In this document: positions 14,117 to 21,726 of the stretch, in pieces
Position numbering within the stretch: the first letter of the stretch is position 1
Layout of the letters: every line of letters begins with the position of its first letter
Assembly: GCA_002315655.1 (NCBI GenBank)
Contig: DCHO01000081.1
Location: forward strand, 1 to 34,471
DNA length: 34,471 bases
Direction of reading: 5' to 3'
Source of the DNA: Christensenella sp. UBA1750
Lineage (GTDB): Bacteria; Bacillota; Clostridia; Christensenellales; UBA1750
Notes under the pieces: model-generated
What the model was told of the DNA's origin: nothing
Database searches by the model: none
Seen by the model: the letters and a program-made list of their open reading frames with translations, nothing else
Program-made: the position numbers and the translations under genes

Positions 14117-14995
14117 ATGAAAATCATTGAGACGTTGAAGAAAGATACGCTGTCGCTGTCCTTTGAGGTGTTCCCGCCCAAGACCGACTCCGGCTTTGAG
14201 AGCGTGAAGGAAGCCACCGAGAAAATTGCGGAATTGAAGCCCGCCTTTATGTCCGTGACCTACGGCGCGGGCGGCGGCACCTCCAAATATACCTTAAACA
14301 TTGCAAAAAACATCAAAGATCGCTTCGGTGTGGAAAGCTTGGCGCACTTGACCTGCGTGTCCTCCACAAGAGACACCGTGCTTGCCCGCATCGGGGACAT
14401 GAAGGCTGCCGGAATCGAGAACGTGATGGCGCTACGGGGCGATCTGACCCCGGAGCTGATGGACTCCGACAGAAGTCAGTGGCCGTATCATCATGCCGTG
14501 GAGCTCATCCGGGAGATCAAGGAGAGCGGCGCGGACTTCTGCATCGGCGGCGCGTGCTACCCGGAAATCCACCCGGAATCCGCCAACCAGAAGGAGGACA
14601 TTGCGCACCTCAAGGAGAAGGTGGACGCGGGCTGTGAGTTTTTGACCACCCAGATGTTCTTTGACAACAATCTGCTGTATAACTTCCTCTATAAAATCCG
14701 CGAGGCGGGCATCACCGTGCCCGTGGTGGCGGGCATTATGCCCATCACAAACGCCAAGCAGGTGGAGCGCGCCGTGAAGCTCTCCGGCTCCTTTATGCCC
14801 CAGCGGTTCAAGGCACTTGTGGACAAGTTCGGGTCAGACCCCGCCGCCATGAAACAGGCGGGCATCGCCTACGCCACCGACCAGATCATCGACCTTTTCG
14901 CCAACAACGTCACCAATGTCCACGTTTATTCCATGAACAAGCCCGACGTGGCGGAGAAGATTCAGAGCAACCTGAACAGGATTTTGGGAAAGTAG
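14117..14995 (+). CDS. metF: Methylenetetrahydrofolate reductase
   Basis: This 292-residue flavoprotein-type enzyme reduces 5,10-methylene-THF to 5-methyl-THF, the methyl donor for methionine synthase encoded just downstream. Family marks are SFEVFPPKTD with the catalytic glutamate, FMSVTYGAGGGTS, HLTCVSST, NVMALRGD, FCIGGACYPEIHPES, and FLTTQMFFDN. The length matches MetF of other bacteria (about 290-300). I chose ATG at 14117 because of GGAAGGAAA just upstream and because the protein begins there with the usual MKIIETLKK; the frame is open far upstream over the previous gene. The gap to metH is 53 nt and holds a small hairpin. Confidence 0.95.
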   Translation: MKIIETLKKDTLSLSFEVFPPKTDSGFESVKEATEKIAELKPAFMSVTYGAGGGTSKYTLNIAKNIKDRFGVESLAHLTCVSSTRDTVLARIGDMKAAGIENVMALRGDLTPELMDSDRSQWPYHHAVELIREIKESGADFCIGGACYPEIHPESANQKEDIAHLKEKVDAGCEFLTTQMFFDNNLLYNFLYKIREAGITVPVVAGIMPITNAKQVERAVKLSGSFMPQRFKALVDKFGSDPAAMKQAGIAYATDQIIDLFANNVTNVHVYSMNKPDVAEKIQSNLNRILGK

Positions 14996-15003
14996 AAAAT
15001 TTC

Positions 15004-15028
15004 AAGCTGTCGGCACCGTCGGCAGCTT
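15004..15028 (+). other. Hairpin between metF and metH
   Basis: AAGCTGTCG and CGGCAGCTT form a 9-bp stem (one G-U pair) around a 7-nt loop. Only a short T stretch follows, so it is more likely a processing, stabilising or partial termination element in the metF-metH transcript than a full terminator. Confidence 0.5.
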
Positions 15029-15048
15029 CTTTGATAAGGGGAAAACGA

Positions 15049-17454
15049 ATGAAATTTGTTGATTTTTTGAAGGATAACATCGTCCTGCTGGACGGCGGCA
15101 CCGGCACCATTCTGCAAGCCCGCGGTCTTCCTGCCGGGGTCGCGCCGATGCTGTGGAACGAAAGCCACCCGGAGGAAATCGTCAGACTGCACAAGGAATA
15201 TTACGACGCGGGCAGCAATGTGGTTTGCACCAACACCTTCGGCGCGGACAGCTTGCACCTGTCTCCCGAAAAGCTGGAAAGCACCGTAAAAGCCGCCATT
15301 GCGAACGCACGGCAGGCGGCAAAAGAATCCATCGGCACACAGGAAAAGTTCGTCGCGCTGGACATTTCCTCCACGGGAAAGCTGCTGAAACCCTTGGGCG
15401 ACCTCGATTTTGAGGAAGCTGTGGCGGTTTTTGCCGAAACCGTGAAATTTGGCGCAAAATACGGCGCAGACCTTATCTTCATCGAGACCATGAACGACGC
15501 CTACGAAACCAAGGCGGCGGTGCTGGCGGCAAAGGAGAACTGCAATCTGCCCGTTTTCGTATCAGACGCTTACGGCGCGGAAGGCACGCTTATGACCGGC
15601 GCGGATGCTGCTGCCATGACCGCCCTGCTGGAAGGGATGCGCGTTGCCGCCTTCGGTGCGAACTGCTCCTTAGGCCCCCGGCAGCTCTTCCCGGTCATCG
15701 AAAAAATGCTGGAGGTTTCCTCCACGCCCATCCTCTTTAAGCCCAACGCGGGCTTGCCCCACGAATGCTGCGGGGAGACGCGCTTTGACGTGACCCCGGA
15801 GGAGTTTGCGCAGGACGTGGCCGCCATGGTGAAGAAGGGCGTGCGCATCGCTGGCGGCTGCTGCGGCACCACGCCGGAGCACATCCGTCTGCTTAAAAAG
15901 GAAATTGAGGGGCTGAAACCCCTGCCGATTACGGATAAAAACATATCCATAATTTCCTGCGGCAGCGGCGTTGTGACCTTTGAAGATAAGCCCGTCCTCA
16001 TCGGTGAGCGCATCAACCCCACGGGCAAAAAGAAGCTGAAAGCCGCCTTGAAGGACAACGACATGGCCTACATTCTCTCCGAGGGCGTGCGCCAGAAGGA
16101 AGCGGGCGCGGATGTGCTCGATGTGAACGTGGGTCTGCCCGGCATTGACGAAAAAGCGGTGCTGACCAATGTGGTAAAGGAGCTGCAAGCCGTCATTCCC
16201 CTGCCGCTTCAGATCGACACGGTAAACCACGAGGCCATGGAAGCCGCCATGCGCATCGTCAACGGCAAACCGCTCATCAACTCGGTCTCCGGCAAGGAAG
16301 AAAGCATGAGGGCGGTGTTCCCGCTGGTGCAAAAGTACGGCGGCATGGTCGTCGCCCTGACGCTGGACGAAAACGGCATCCCTGCGACTGCCGAGGAACG
16401 CTTTGTCATAGCGAAGCGCATCGTTGAAACCGCAAAGGAATACGGCATCAGGCCCTGCGACCTGCTCTTTGACCCGCTGGCTATGACCGTCAGCGCGGAC
16501 AAAAACGCCGCGAAAATCACCTTAAAAGCACTGAAACTCATTTCGGAGAACCTGCACATTCACACGTCCCTGGGCGTGTCCAACGTGTCCTTCGGTCTGC
16601 CGGAGCGGGGGAACATCAATGCAGCCTTCCTGCTCTGTGCGCTGGAAAACGGCCTTTCCGCGGCGATTATGAACCCCGATTCCCGCGAGATGATGGCCGC
16701 CTACCACAGCTACCTCGCCCTGCACGGCATGGACGAGAACTGCGCGGGCTATATTGATTACATGGCGAACCATCCTGCGGAGGCTCCCGCCGAAAAGACC
16801 GCAAAACCCGCTGCTTCCGGTAATTTCTCGGGCGATTTGCAGACCGCCATCGGTCGCGGACTTAAATCCGACGCGGCAAAGGCCACCCGCGCCCTGCTGG
16901 AAAGCACCGATGCGCTGACCGTTGTGAACAGCGAAATCATCCCTGCATTGAATGAAGTAGGCAAGGGCTTTGAACAAAAAACCGTTTTCCTCCCGCAGCT
17001 GCTGATGAGTGCGGAGGCGGCGGGGGAGGCCTTCGCCATCCTCAAAGAGACCATGAAGGGGCAGGAAAATGTCCCGAAGAAGTGCGCCTTCGTGCTGGCT
17101 ACGGTGAAGGGCGACGTGCACGACATCGGCAAAAACATCGTGAAAATGCTGCTGGAAAACTACGGCTATGAGGTGCACGACTTAGGCAAGGACGTGCCGC
17201 CGGAAACCATCGTCGATACGGTTCTGTCCGTAAACGCGCCCCTGTGCGGACTGTCGGCGCTCATGACCACCACCGTGCCCGCGATGGAGGAAACCATTGC
17301 CCTGCTGCACGAAAAAGCGCCCTTCTGCAAGGTCGTGGTGGGCGGCGCGGTGCTGAGTGCTGAGTACGCACAAAGGATTGGTGCGGACAAGTACGCCCCC
17401 GACGCGATGGAGACCGTTCGCTACGCAGAGGCGCAAACAGCAAGCGATTTCTGA
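15049..17454 (+). CDS. metH: Cobalamin-dependent methionine synthase without the reactivation domain
   Basis: This 801-residue enzyme moves the methyl group of methyl-THF to homocysteine through cobalamin. Domain order: homocysteine-binding barrel (about 1-290) with zinc ligands Cys206 in GANCSLGP and Cys271/Cys272 in GGCCGTT; pterin-binding barrel (about 305-565) from LIGERINPTGKK; helical cap (about 590-670); cobalamin domain (about 675-801) with His691 in DVHDIGK as the lower cobalt ligand. The C-terminal AdoMet-binding reactivation domain of E. coli MetH (about 1200 residues) is absent, as in the short MetH of several anaerobes, so a separate reactivation protein should be encoded elsewhere. 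I chose ATG at 15049 after AAGGGG. It forms an operon with metF. Confidence 0.95.
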   Translation: MKFVDFLKDNIVLLDGGTGTILQARGLPAGVAPMLWNESHPEEIVRLHKEYYDAGSNVVCTNTFGADSLHLSPEKLESTVKAAIANARQAAKESIGTQEKFVALDISSTGKLLKPLGDLDFEEAVAVFAETVKFGAKYGADLIFIETMNDAYETKAAVLAAKENCNLPVFVSDAYGAEGTLMTGADAAAMTALLEGMRVAAFGANCSLGPRQLFPVIEKMLEVSSTPILFKPNAGLPHECCGETRFDVTPEEFAQDVAAMVKKGVRIAGGCCGTTPEHIRLLKKEIEGLKPLPITDKNISIISCGSGVVTFEDKPVLIGERINPTGKKKLKAALKDNDMAYILSEGVRQKEAGADVLDVNVGLPGIDEKAVLTNVVKELQAVIPLPLQIDTVNHEAMEAAMRIVNGKPLINSVSGKEESMRAVFPLVQKYGGMVVALTLDENGIPATAEERFVIAKRIVETAKEYGIRPCDLLFDPLAMTVSADKNAAKITLKALKLISENLHIHTSLGVSNVSFGLPERGNINAAFLLCALENGLSAAIMNPDSREMMAAYHSYLALHGMDENCAGYIDYMANHPAEAPAEKTAKPAASGNFSGDLQTAIGRGLKSDAAKATRALLESTDALTVVNSEIIPALNEVGKGFEQKTVFLPQLLMSAEAAGEAFAILKETMKGQENVPKKCAFVLATVKGDVHDIGKNIVKMLLENYGYEVHDLGKDVPPETIVDTVLSVNAPLCGLSALMTTTVPAMEETIALLHEKAPFCKVVVGGAVLSAEYAQRIGADKYAPDAMETVRYAEAQTASDF

Positions 17455-17505
17455 ATGGAAACAGGTCGGAAACAACTCTGAAACCGCTTTTTAACAGGCG
17501 ATATA

Positions 17506-17534
17506 TTGACAATAGGTTTTCCGGAGGATAAAAT
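17506..17534 (+). promoter_or_regulatory. Promoter of a candidate small RNA
   Basis: TTGACA (17506-17511), a 17-nt spacer and TAAAAT (17529-17534). No coding region follows before the strong terminator at 17597-17635. Confidence 0.7.
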
Positions 17535-17540
17535 ATAGGT

Positions 17541-17635
17541 ATAAATTTACTTCATCTTCTACACCCTTTTCATCTTTTTCATCTTCCATGCAAAGGAACA
17601 GGCTCCGGGCTGGTAAATCGGAGCCTGTTTCTTTT
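17541..17635 (+). ncRNA. Candidate pyrimidine-rich small RNA (about 95 nt)
   Basis: Between a consensus-like promoter and a strong terminator lies about 55 nt with no open frame preceded by a ribosome binding site. It is rich in CUUC, UUUUC and ACCCUUUU blocks (about 17550-17588), which are largely complementary to purine-rich ribosome binding sites and would be single-stranded. The 3' part is the terminator hairpin. This promoter, C/U-rich body and terminator layout is typical of base-pairing small RNAs. Expression is not proven. It could also be an untranslated tail region of metH. Confidence 0.45.
17597..17635. terminator. Strong intrinsic terminator downstream of metH
   Basis: AACAGGCTCCG (17597-17607) pairs perfectly with CGGAGCCTGTT (17619-17629), 11-nt loop, then TTCTTTT. 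It ends metF-metH read-through and the candidate small RNA. Confidence 0.9.
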
Positions 17636-17698
17636 GCTTGCTGAAATCTTTCTTTGACTCGGAATTGTGAACTTTTTCGGAATTTCGAGGTAAAAGAC

Positions 17699-17727
17699 TT
17701 GACGAACCGGCGTTCTTGTGGTATAGT
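17699..17727 (+). promoter_or_regulatory. Promoter of a candidate structured RNA
   Basis: TTGACG (17699-17704), a 17-nt spacer and TATAGT (17722-17727), with TATAAT overlapping at 17727-17732. No start codon with a ribosome binding site follows until 17970, which has its own promoter. Confidence 0.7.
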
Positions 17728-17733
17728 ATAATT

Positions 17734-17858
17734 GTCGTTTGTGAAAAGTTTTTTCATCGTTCAGGCCGTGGGTTTTATCCTGCGGCTTGAATGCTTTTTG
17801 GGGCACCCCCGTAGGAACCGATGGAGCAGTCCGCTCTTTGCAGTTCTTTTTGCATACA
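17734..17858 (+). ncRNA. Candidate structured non-coding RNA (about 125 nt)
   Basis: The predicted ends pair: GTTTGTGAAAAG (17739-17750 region) with CTTTTTGCATAC near 17847-17858, 11 of 12 positions counting G-U. Inside are a long hairpin (CGTTCAGGCCG with CGGCTTGAATG, loop TTTTAT), a small GGGG-CA-CCCC hairpin and GGAACCGATGGAGC...GCTC...GTTC. A consensus-like promoter precedes it and a separate promoter for the next gene follows, so it is probably not just a leader. Size and closed ends recall small housekeeping RNAs such as 6S or SRP RNA, but I cannot match it to either: the SRP GGAAG-type loop is not present, and a 6S-type central bubble is not clear. Confidence 0.4.
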
Positions 17859-17903
17859 GAGGAATGAAATCTTATTGTATATAGAAAGTTTACGCATGAA
17901 GCA

Positions 17904-17932
17904 TTGACTTTTCCCCGCAAAAACATGATAAT
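17904..17932 (+). promoter_or_regulatory. Promoter of the DUF512-der-plsY operon
   Basis: TTGACT (17904-17909), a 17-nt spacer and GATAAT (17927-17932), with a second GATAAT directly after. The start codon at 17970 is about 30 nt beyond the expected transcription start. Confidence 0.65.
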
Positions 17933-17969
17933 GATAATCGGTAAACTATGTGCTTTGGGGGAGGGCAAA

Positions 17970-19268
17970 ATGGGACACATCATAAAGGCAGTGCCGGAGG
18001 GCTCACTGGGCTTTGAGCTGGGCTTGCAAAAGGGGGACGAGCTGACCCGCATCAACGGCGAAGAAGTCGTGGACGTGATCGACTATCAGGCATTGCTCTC
18101 CTGCGAGGAAATGACCGTCACTTACCTTCGGGACGGCGAGGTCAACGAGGTCTCCTGCGACAAGGAGGACTGGGAGGAGCTGGGCGTGGAGTTTGAGGGC
18201 GAAATGCTCGAAATCCGCGTCTGTAAAAACCACTGCGTTTTCTGCTTCATCGACCAGATGGCGCCGGGGTGCAGAAAATCCCTCTATGTCAAGGACGACG
18301 ACTGGCGCATGAGCCTTATGATGGGCAACTTTGTGACCCTGACCAATGTGGACGACAAGGAATTGGAGCGCATCATCCGCCGCAAGGCAACGCCGCTGTA
18401 TATTTCCGTTCACGCCACCGACCCGGAAGTCCGCAAGACCATGATGCGCAACCCCAATGCGGGCAAGCTCATGCAGCAGCTGAAAGCCCTGCAAAAGGGC
18501 GGCATCCGCTTCCACGCACAGGTGGTGCTCTGCCCCGACTTAAACGACAAGGACGTGCTGGAAAAGACCGTTTCCGACCTTTACGCCATGTACCCCGCCT
18601 GTCAGTCCGTGGCCGTGGTGCCCGTGGGGTTGACCGGCTACCGCGAGAACCTTTACCCCCTGCGCCCCTTCACCGAAAGCGAGGCGGATGATGTGGTGCG
18701 CCGGCTTTCCAAATGGCAGAAAAAGTGCTGGAACGAGCACGGCACGCGGTTCGCCTTCCCTTCGGATGAGTTCTACTGCCTGGCGGGTAAGACCGTGCCA
18801 AACGAAGCCTGCTATGAGGATTTTCCGCAGATCGAAAACGGCGTGGGGCTTGTGGCGCAGCTCAAAGGCGAGTTTGACGCCGCCATGGAGGGGGAGAGCG
18901 AATCCCCCGAAAAAAAGCACTATGTCATTGCCACGGGCGTTTCCGCCGCGCCGCAGCTTGATGCCATCATCGGCAAATATGTGTGGCGCAATCTCGATTT
19001 GGAGATTATTGCCGTGGAAAACCGCTTCTTCGGCGGCGCCGTCACCGTGACGGGGCTGCTCACAGGAAGTGACCTCATCCGCGAGCTTTCCGGCGTACAG
19101 TGTGATGCGGTGCTCATTTCCGAAAGTATGCTGCGGGCGGAGCAGGACTTATTCTTAGACAACAAAACTCTACTGGACGTGGAGGAAGCCATTGGGGTGC
19201 CCGTGCACGTTGTGGAAAACGACGGCGCGGTGCTGGCCGATGTGCTGCTCCACGGAATCGGAGGTTAA
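17970..19268 (+). CDS. DUF512-type radical SAM-like protein with N-terminal PDZ-like domain
   Basis: A 432-residue protein. Residues 1 to about 70 form a PDZ-like domain (GSLGFELGLQKGDELTRING). Then comes a radical SAM-type cysteine set C-x3-C-x2-C (Cys85, Cys89, Cys92 in CKNHCVFCFIDQ), YVKDDDWRMSLMMGNFVTLTN and the DUF512 C-terminal region (VATGVSAAP, DLEIIAVENRFFGG, TGLLTGSDL). The family sits before the GTPase gene der in many Clostridia, as here with a 3-nt gap, which links it to ribosome or cell-envelope upkeep by context only; its reaction is unknown. I chose ATG at 17970 because GGGGGAGGG precedes it; the longer frame from 17904 begins inside the promoter. Confidence 0.88.
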   Translation: MGHIIKAVPEGSLGFELGLQKGDELTRINGEEVVDVIDYQALLSCEEMTVTYLRDGEVNEVSCDKEDWEELGVEFEGEMLEIRVCKNHCVFCFIDQMAPGCRKSLYVKDDDWRMSLMMGNFVTLTNVDDKELERIIRRKATPLYISVHATDPEVRKTMMRNPNAGKLMQQLKALQKGGIRFHAQVVLCPDLNDKDVLEKTVSDLYAMYPACQSVAVVPVGLTGYRENLYPLRPFTESEADDVVRRLSKWQKKCWNEHGTRFAFPSDEFYCLAGKTVPNEACYEDFPQIENGVGLVAQLKGEFDAAMEGESESPEKKHYVIATGVSAAPQLDAIIGKYVWRNLDLEIIAVENRFFGGAVTVTGLLTGSDLIRELSGVQCDAVLISESMLRAEQDLFLDNKTLLDVEEAIGVPVHVVENDGAVLADVLLHGIGG

Positions 19269-19271
19269 CAG

Positions 19272-20609
19272 ATGAACGCAAAACCCATTATAGCCGTGGT
19301 TGGCAGACCCAATGTGGGCAAGTCCACCTTCTTCAACAAGATGGTGGGTGCGCGGGTCTCCATTGTGGAGGACACCCCCGGCGTGACCCGCGACCGCGTG
19401 TATGCCGACGCATCCTGGCAGAATTACGACTTTACCTTGGTGGACACCGGCGGCATCGACCCGCTCTCCGATGATCCGCTGCTCAGGCAGATGAAGTATC
19501 AGGCGGAGCTGGCCATTGACACGGCGGATGTCATTCTCTTTTTCGTGGACGGCAAGGAAGGACTTGTCGGCGCGGACTATGAGGTGGCGGAAATGCTGCG
19601 CCGCACCAAGCTTCCCGTGCTGCTGGTGGTCAACAAGATCGACGCGCCCATGAAGGAACTGGACAAGATGGAGTTCTACGCGCTCGGTATGGGCGACCCC
19701 TTCGCCATTTCCTCCGTGAACCTGTTAGGTCTTGGCGACCTGCTGGAGGAAATGTGCAAATACCTGCCCACTCCCGACCCGGATAAGGAGCAGGAGGATG
19801 ATCCCACCTGCAAAATCGCGGTGGTCGGCCGCCCAAACGTGGGCAAGTCCTCCCTCGTCAACCGCATCTTAAAAGAGGAGCGCGTCATGGTCTCCGACAT
19901 TGCCGGAACAACGCGGGACGCGGTGGACACCCGCTTTGAGGACAACGGCGAGGATTTCGTCATCATCGACACCGCCGGCATTCGCAAGCGCAGCAAGATC
20001 GAGGACGCTTCGCTGGAACGCTACTCCGTCATCCGCTCCCTTGCCGCCATTCGTCGTTGCGATGTGGCCTTAATGCTCATCAATGCCGAGGACGGCGTGA
20101 CCGAGCAGGACGCGAAGATCGCGGGCTACATCCACGAGGAGGGCAAGGCCTGCATCCTCATCGTCAACAAGTGGGACGCGGTGGAGAAGGAGACCGGCAC
20201 CATGGAGAAGTTCTCCAAGGACATCCGCAATGATCTGAAATTCTTAGACTACGCGCCGATTCTCTACATTTCCGCAAAGACCGGCCAGAGGTGCGACCGT
20301 GTGATCGACATGGTACGCAAGGTCTTTGCCAATACCTCCCGCAGAATCACTACTGGCGTGCTCAACGATGCGTTGCATGATGCCATGGCCGTTACCCCGC
20401 CGCCCTCCGAGAACGGCAGGCGGTTGCGCATCTACTACGGCACCCAGCAGGGCGTCCGCCCGCCCACCTTCATTCTCTTTGTCAATGACAAAGACCTGAT
20501 GCACTTCTCCTACGAACGCTACATCGAAAACCACTTCCGCAAAACCTTTGAATTTGAAGGTACCCCCGTTCGCATCTGGACCCGCGCTCGAAAGGAAAAG
20601 GAGGAATAG
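19272..20609 (+). CDS. der: Ribosome-assembly GTPase Der (EngA)
   Basis: A 445-residue GTPase with two G domains in tandem, the hallmark of Der, and a C-terminal KH-like domain (about 355-440). First domain: GRPNVGKST (11-19), DTPGVTRDR, DTGGID, NKID. Second domain: GRPNVGKSS (about 187-195), DIAGTTRD, DTAGIRKRS, NKWDAVEK. Der takes part in maturation of the 50S ribosomal subunit and is usually essential. It starts 3 nt after the DUF512 stop with GGAGG overlapping that gene's end. The protein has full length and nothing odd. Confidence 0.97.
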   Translation: MNAKPIIAVVGRPNVGKSTFFNKMVGARVSIVEDTPGVTRDRVYADASWQNYDFTLVDTGGIDPLSDDPLLRQMKYQAELAIDTADVILFFVDGKEGLVGADYEVAEMLRRTKLPVLLVVNKIDAPMKELDKMEFYALGMGDPFAISSVNLLGLGDLLEEMCKYLPTPDPDKEQEDDPTCKIAVVGRPNVGKSSLVNRILKEERVMVSDIAGTTRDAVDTRFEDNGEDFVIIDTAGIRKRSKIEDASLERYSVIRSLAAIRRCDVALMLINAEDGVTEQDAKIAGYIHEEGKACILIVNKWDAVEKETGTMEKFSKDIRNDLKFLDYAPILYISAKTGQRCDRVIDMVRKVFANTSRRITTGVLNDALHDAMAVTPPPSENGRRLRIYYGTQQGVRPPTFILFVNDKDLMHFSYERYIENHFRKTFEFEGTPVRIWTRARKEKEE

Positions 20610-20615
20610 ACAAAA

Positions 20616-21221
20616 ATGTCTGTTGCTTTTCGCTGGTTCGTCATTGTCATCTTAGCTTATCTGCTGGGCAGCATCCAGTTCGGCGTGCTCATTTCACGCA
20701 AAAAGAACATCGACATCCGCTCTTTCGGCTCCAAGTCCACCGGCACCACGAACGTGTTCCGCGTGCTGGGGGCAAAGGCCTCGCTGTTCACCTTCTTAGG
20801 TGACTGCGTAAAGGGCGTGGTCTCCGCGCTCATCGGTCTGTGGGTCATGGGGCGGCTGGGCGCGTGCGTTTGCGGCTTCGCGGTGATCATCGGGCATCTG
20901 TTCCCCGTGTTTGAGAAGTTCCGGGGCGGCAAGGGCGTGGCCACCACCATCGGCGTGTGCATGGTGCTGAACCCGATTTTATGCCTCGTCCTGACCGTGC
21001 TGGCCGTCATCGGGGTCGGCATCGTCCGGGTGGTGTCCGTCTTTTCCATTACAGCCATCGCGCTGTTTTCCGTCATCAACTGCTTCCTCTGCGGCGGCTT
21101 TGTCCCGGAGATTATCCTGTGCCTGGCTATCCTTTTGCTGGTACTTTGGGCGCACAGAAGCAACATTCGCCGCATAATGGACGGCACGGAGTTTAAAAAC
21201 AGGCTGGATTTCTCGAAATAA
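20616..21221 (+). CDS. plsY: Glycerol-3-phosphate acyltransferase PlsY
   Basis: A 201-residue inner-membrane enzyme with about five membrane segments. It transfers the acyl group of acyl-phosphate to glycerol-3-phosphate, the first step of phospholipid synthesis in Firmicutes. The three cytosolic motifs are recognisable: SFGSKSTGTTNVFRVLG (motif 1, with Ser/Lys/Thr in place of the more usual GSGNxGATN form), HLFPVFEKFRGGKGVATT (motif 2) and the end motif HRSNIRRIMDGTE (motif 3). It follows der by 6 nt in the same operon. The altered motif 1 is a variant seen in the family's Clostridia members as far as I recall. Confidence 0.93.
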   Translation: MSVAFRWFVIVILAYLLGSIQFGVLISRKKNIDIRSFGSKSTGTTNVFRVLGAKASLFTFLGDCVKGVVSALIGLWVMGRLGACVCGFAVIIGHLFPVFEKFRGGKGVATTIGVCMVLNPILCLVLTVLAVIGVGIVRVVSVFSITAIALFSVINCFLCGGFVPEIILCLAILLLVLWAHRSNIRRIMDGTEFKNRLDFSK

Positions 21222-21249
21222 GGGAAAAACGGTTGATTTTTCCCTTATT
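21217..21249 (+). terminator. Hairpin at the end of the DUF512-der-plsY operon
   Basis: AATAAGGGAAAAA (overlapping the plsY stop) pairs perfectly over 13 bp with TTTTTCCCTTATT, 7-nt loop. The T-run after it is interrupted, so termination may be partial. Confidence 0.6.
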
Positions 21250-21251
21250 CC

Positions 21252-21280
21252 TTGCATTTTTTCGCCCGATGTGGTAATAT
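21252..21280 (+). promoter_or_regulatory. Promoter of the Asp23/fakA/recG unit
   Basis: TTGCAT (21252-21257), a 17-nt spacer and TAATAT (21275-21280), about 50 nt before the start at 21334. Confidence 0.65.
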
Positions 21281-21333
21281 GTTTTTACATATAAGGGCGT
21301 TTTCGACTGATCGACTTTGAAGGAGGAATTGGT

Positions 21334-21690
21334 ATGGCAGAGTGCATCATCAAAAATGAATTGGGCGCGATCTCCATTGCGGAGGACGTGATCACCACCG
21401 TGGCGGGCTATGCCGCCATGGAGTGCATCGGCATTGTTGCGATGGCTTCCAAGAAGGCCACTGACGGCATTGTGGAGCTGCTTGGCCGCGAGAACCTGAA
21501 AAAGGGCGTTGTGGTGAGCATTTCCGAGGATAGCGTGAACATCAATCTTTACGTCATTGTGGAATACGGCGTGTCCATCTCCGCTGTGGCAAAGAACATC
21601 ATCGAGACCGTGAAGTACCGCGTGGAGAACACCGTGGGCATCAAGGTGGACAAGGTCAATGTTGACGTGGAAGGCATCCGCGTCCACTAA
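21334..21690 (+). CDS. Asp23/Gls24 family envelope stress protein
   Basis: A 118-residue protein of the Asp23/Gls24 (DUF322, YloU) family. It has the typical start of a small alpha/beta protein (GAISIAEDVITTVAGYAAMECIGIVAMAS), YGVSISAVAKNIIETVKYRVENTVG and the end VDKVNVDVEGIRVH. Members associate with the membrane or envelope and are induced under alkaline or wall stress in some Firmicutes. It lies directly upstream of the FakA-like gene, the usual order (yloU-yloV). GGAGG precedes ATG. Confidence 0.92.
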   Translation: MAECIIKNELGAISIAEDVITTVAGYAAMECIGIVAMASKKATDGIVELLGRENLKKGVVVSISEDSVNINLYVIVEYGVSISAVAKNIIETVKYRVENTVGIKVDKVNVDVEGIRVH

Positions 21691-21726
21691 GCCATCGCGC
21701 AAACAACGAATCTGGAGGAAACTGTC

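Noticed and set aside
17491..17757. Minus-strand open frame of 88 codons starting MKKLFTNDNYT
   Set aside because: Only the first nine residues match the family; there is no ribosome binding site, the rest has no membrane segment, and it crosses a strong terminator hairpin and a plus-strand promoter. Kept only as a possible ghost.
17734..17858. 6S RNA or SRP RNA
   Set aside because: Size and closed ends are suggestive, but the SRP apical loop is absent and the 6S bubble and length cannot be shown by eye; reported only as an unnamed candidate.
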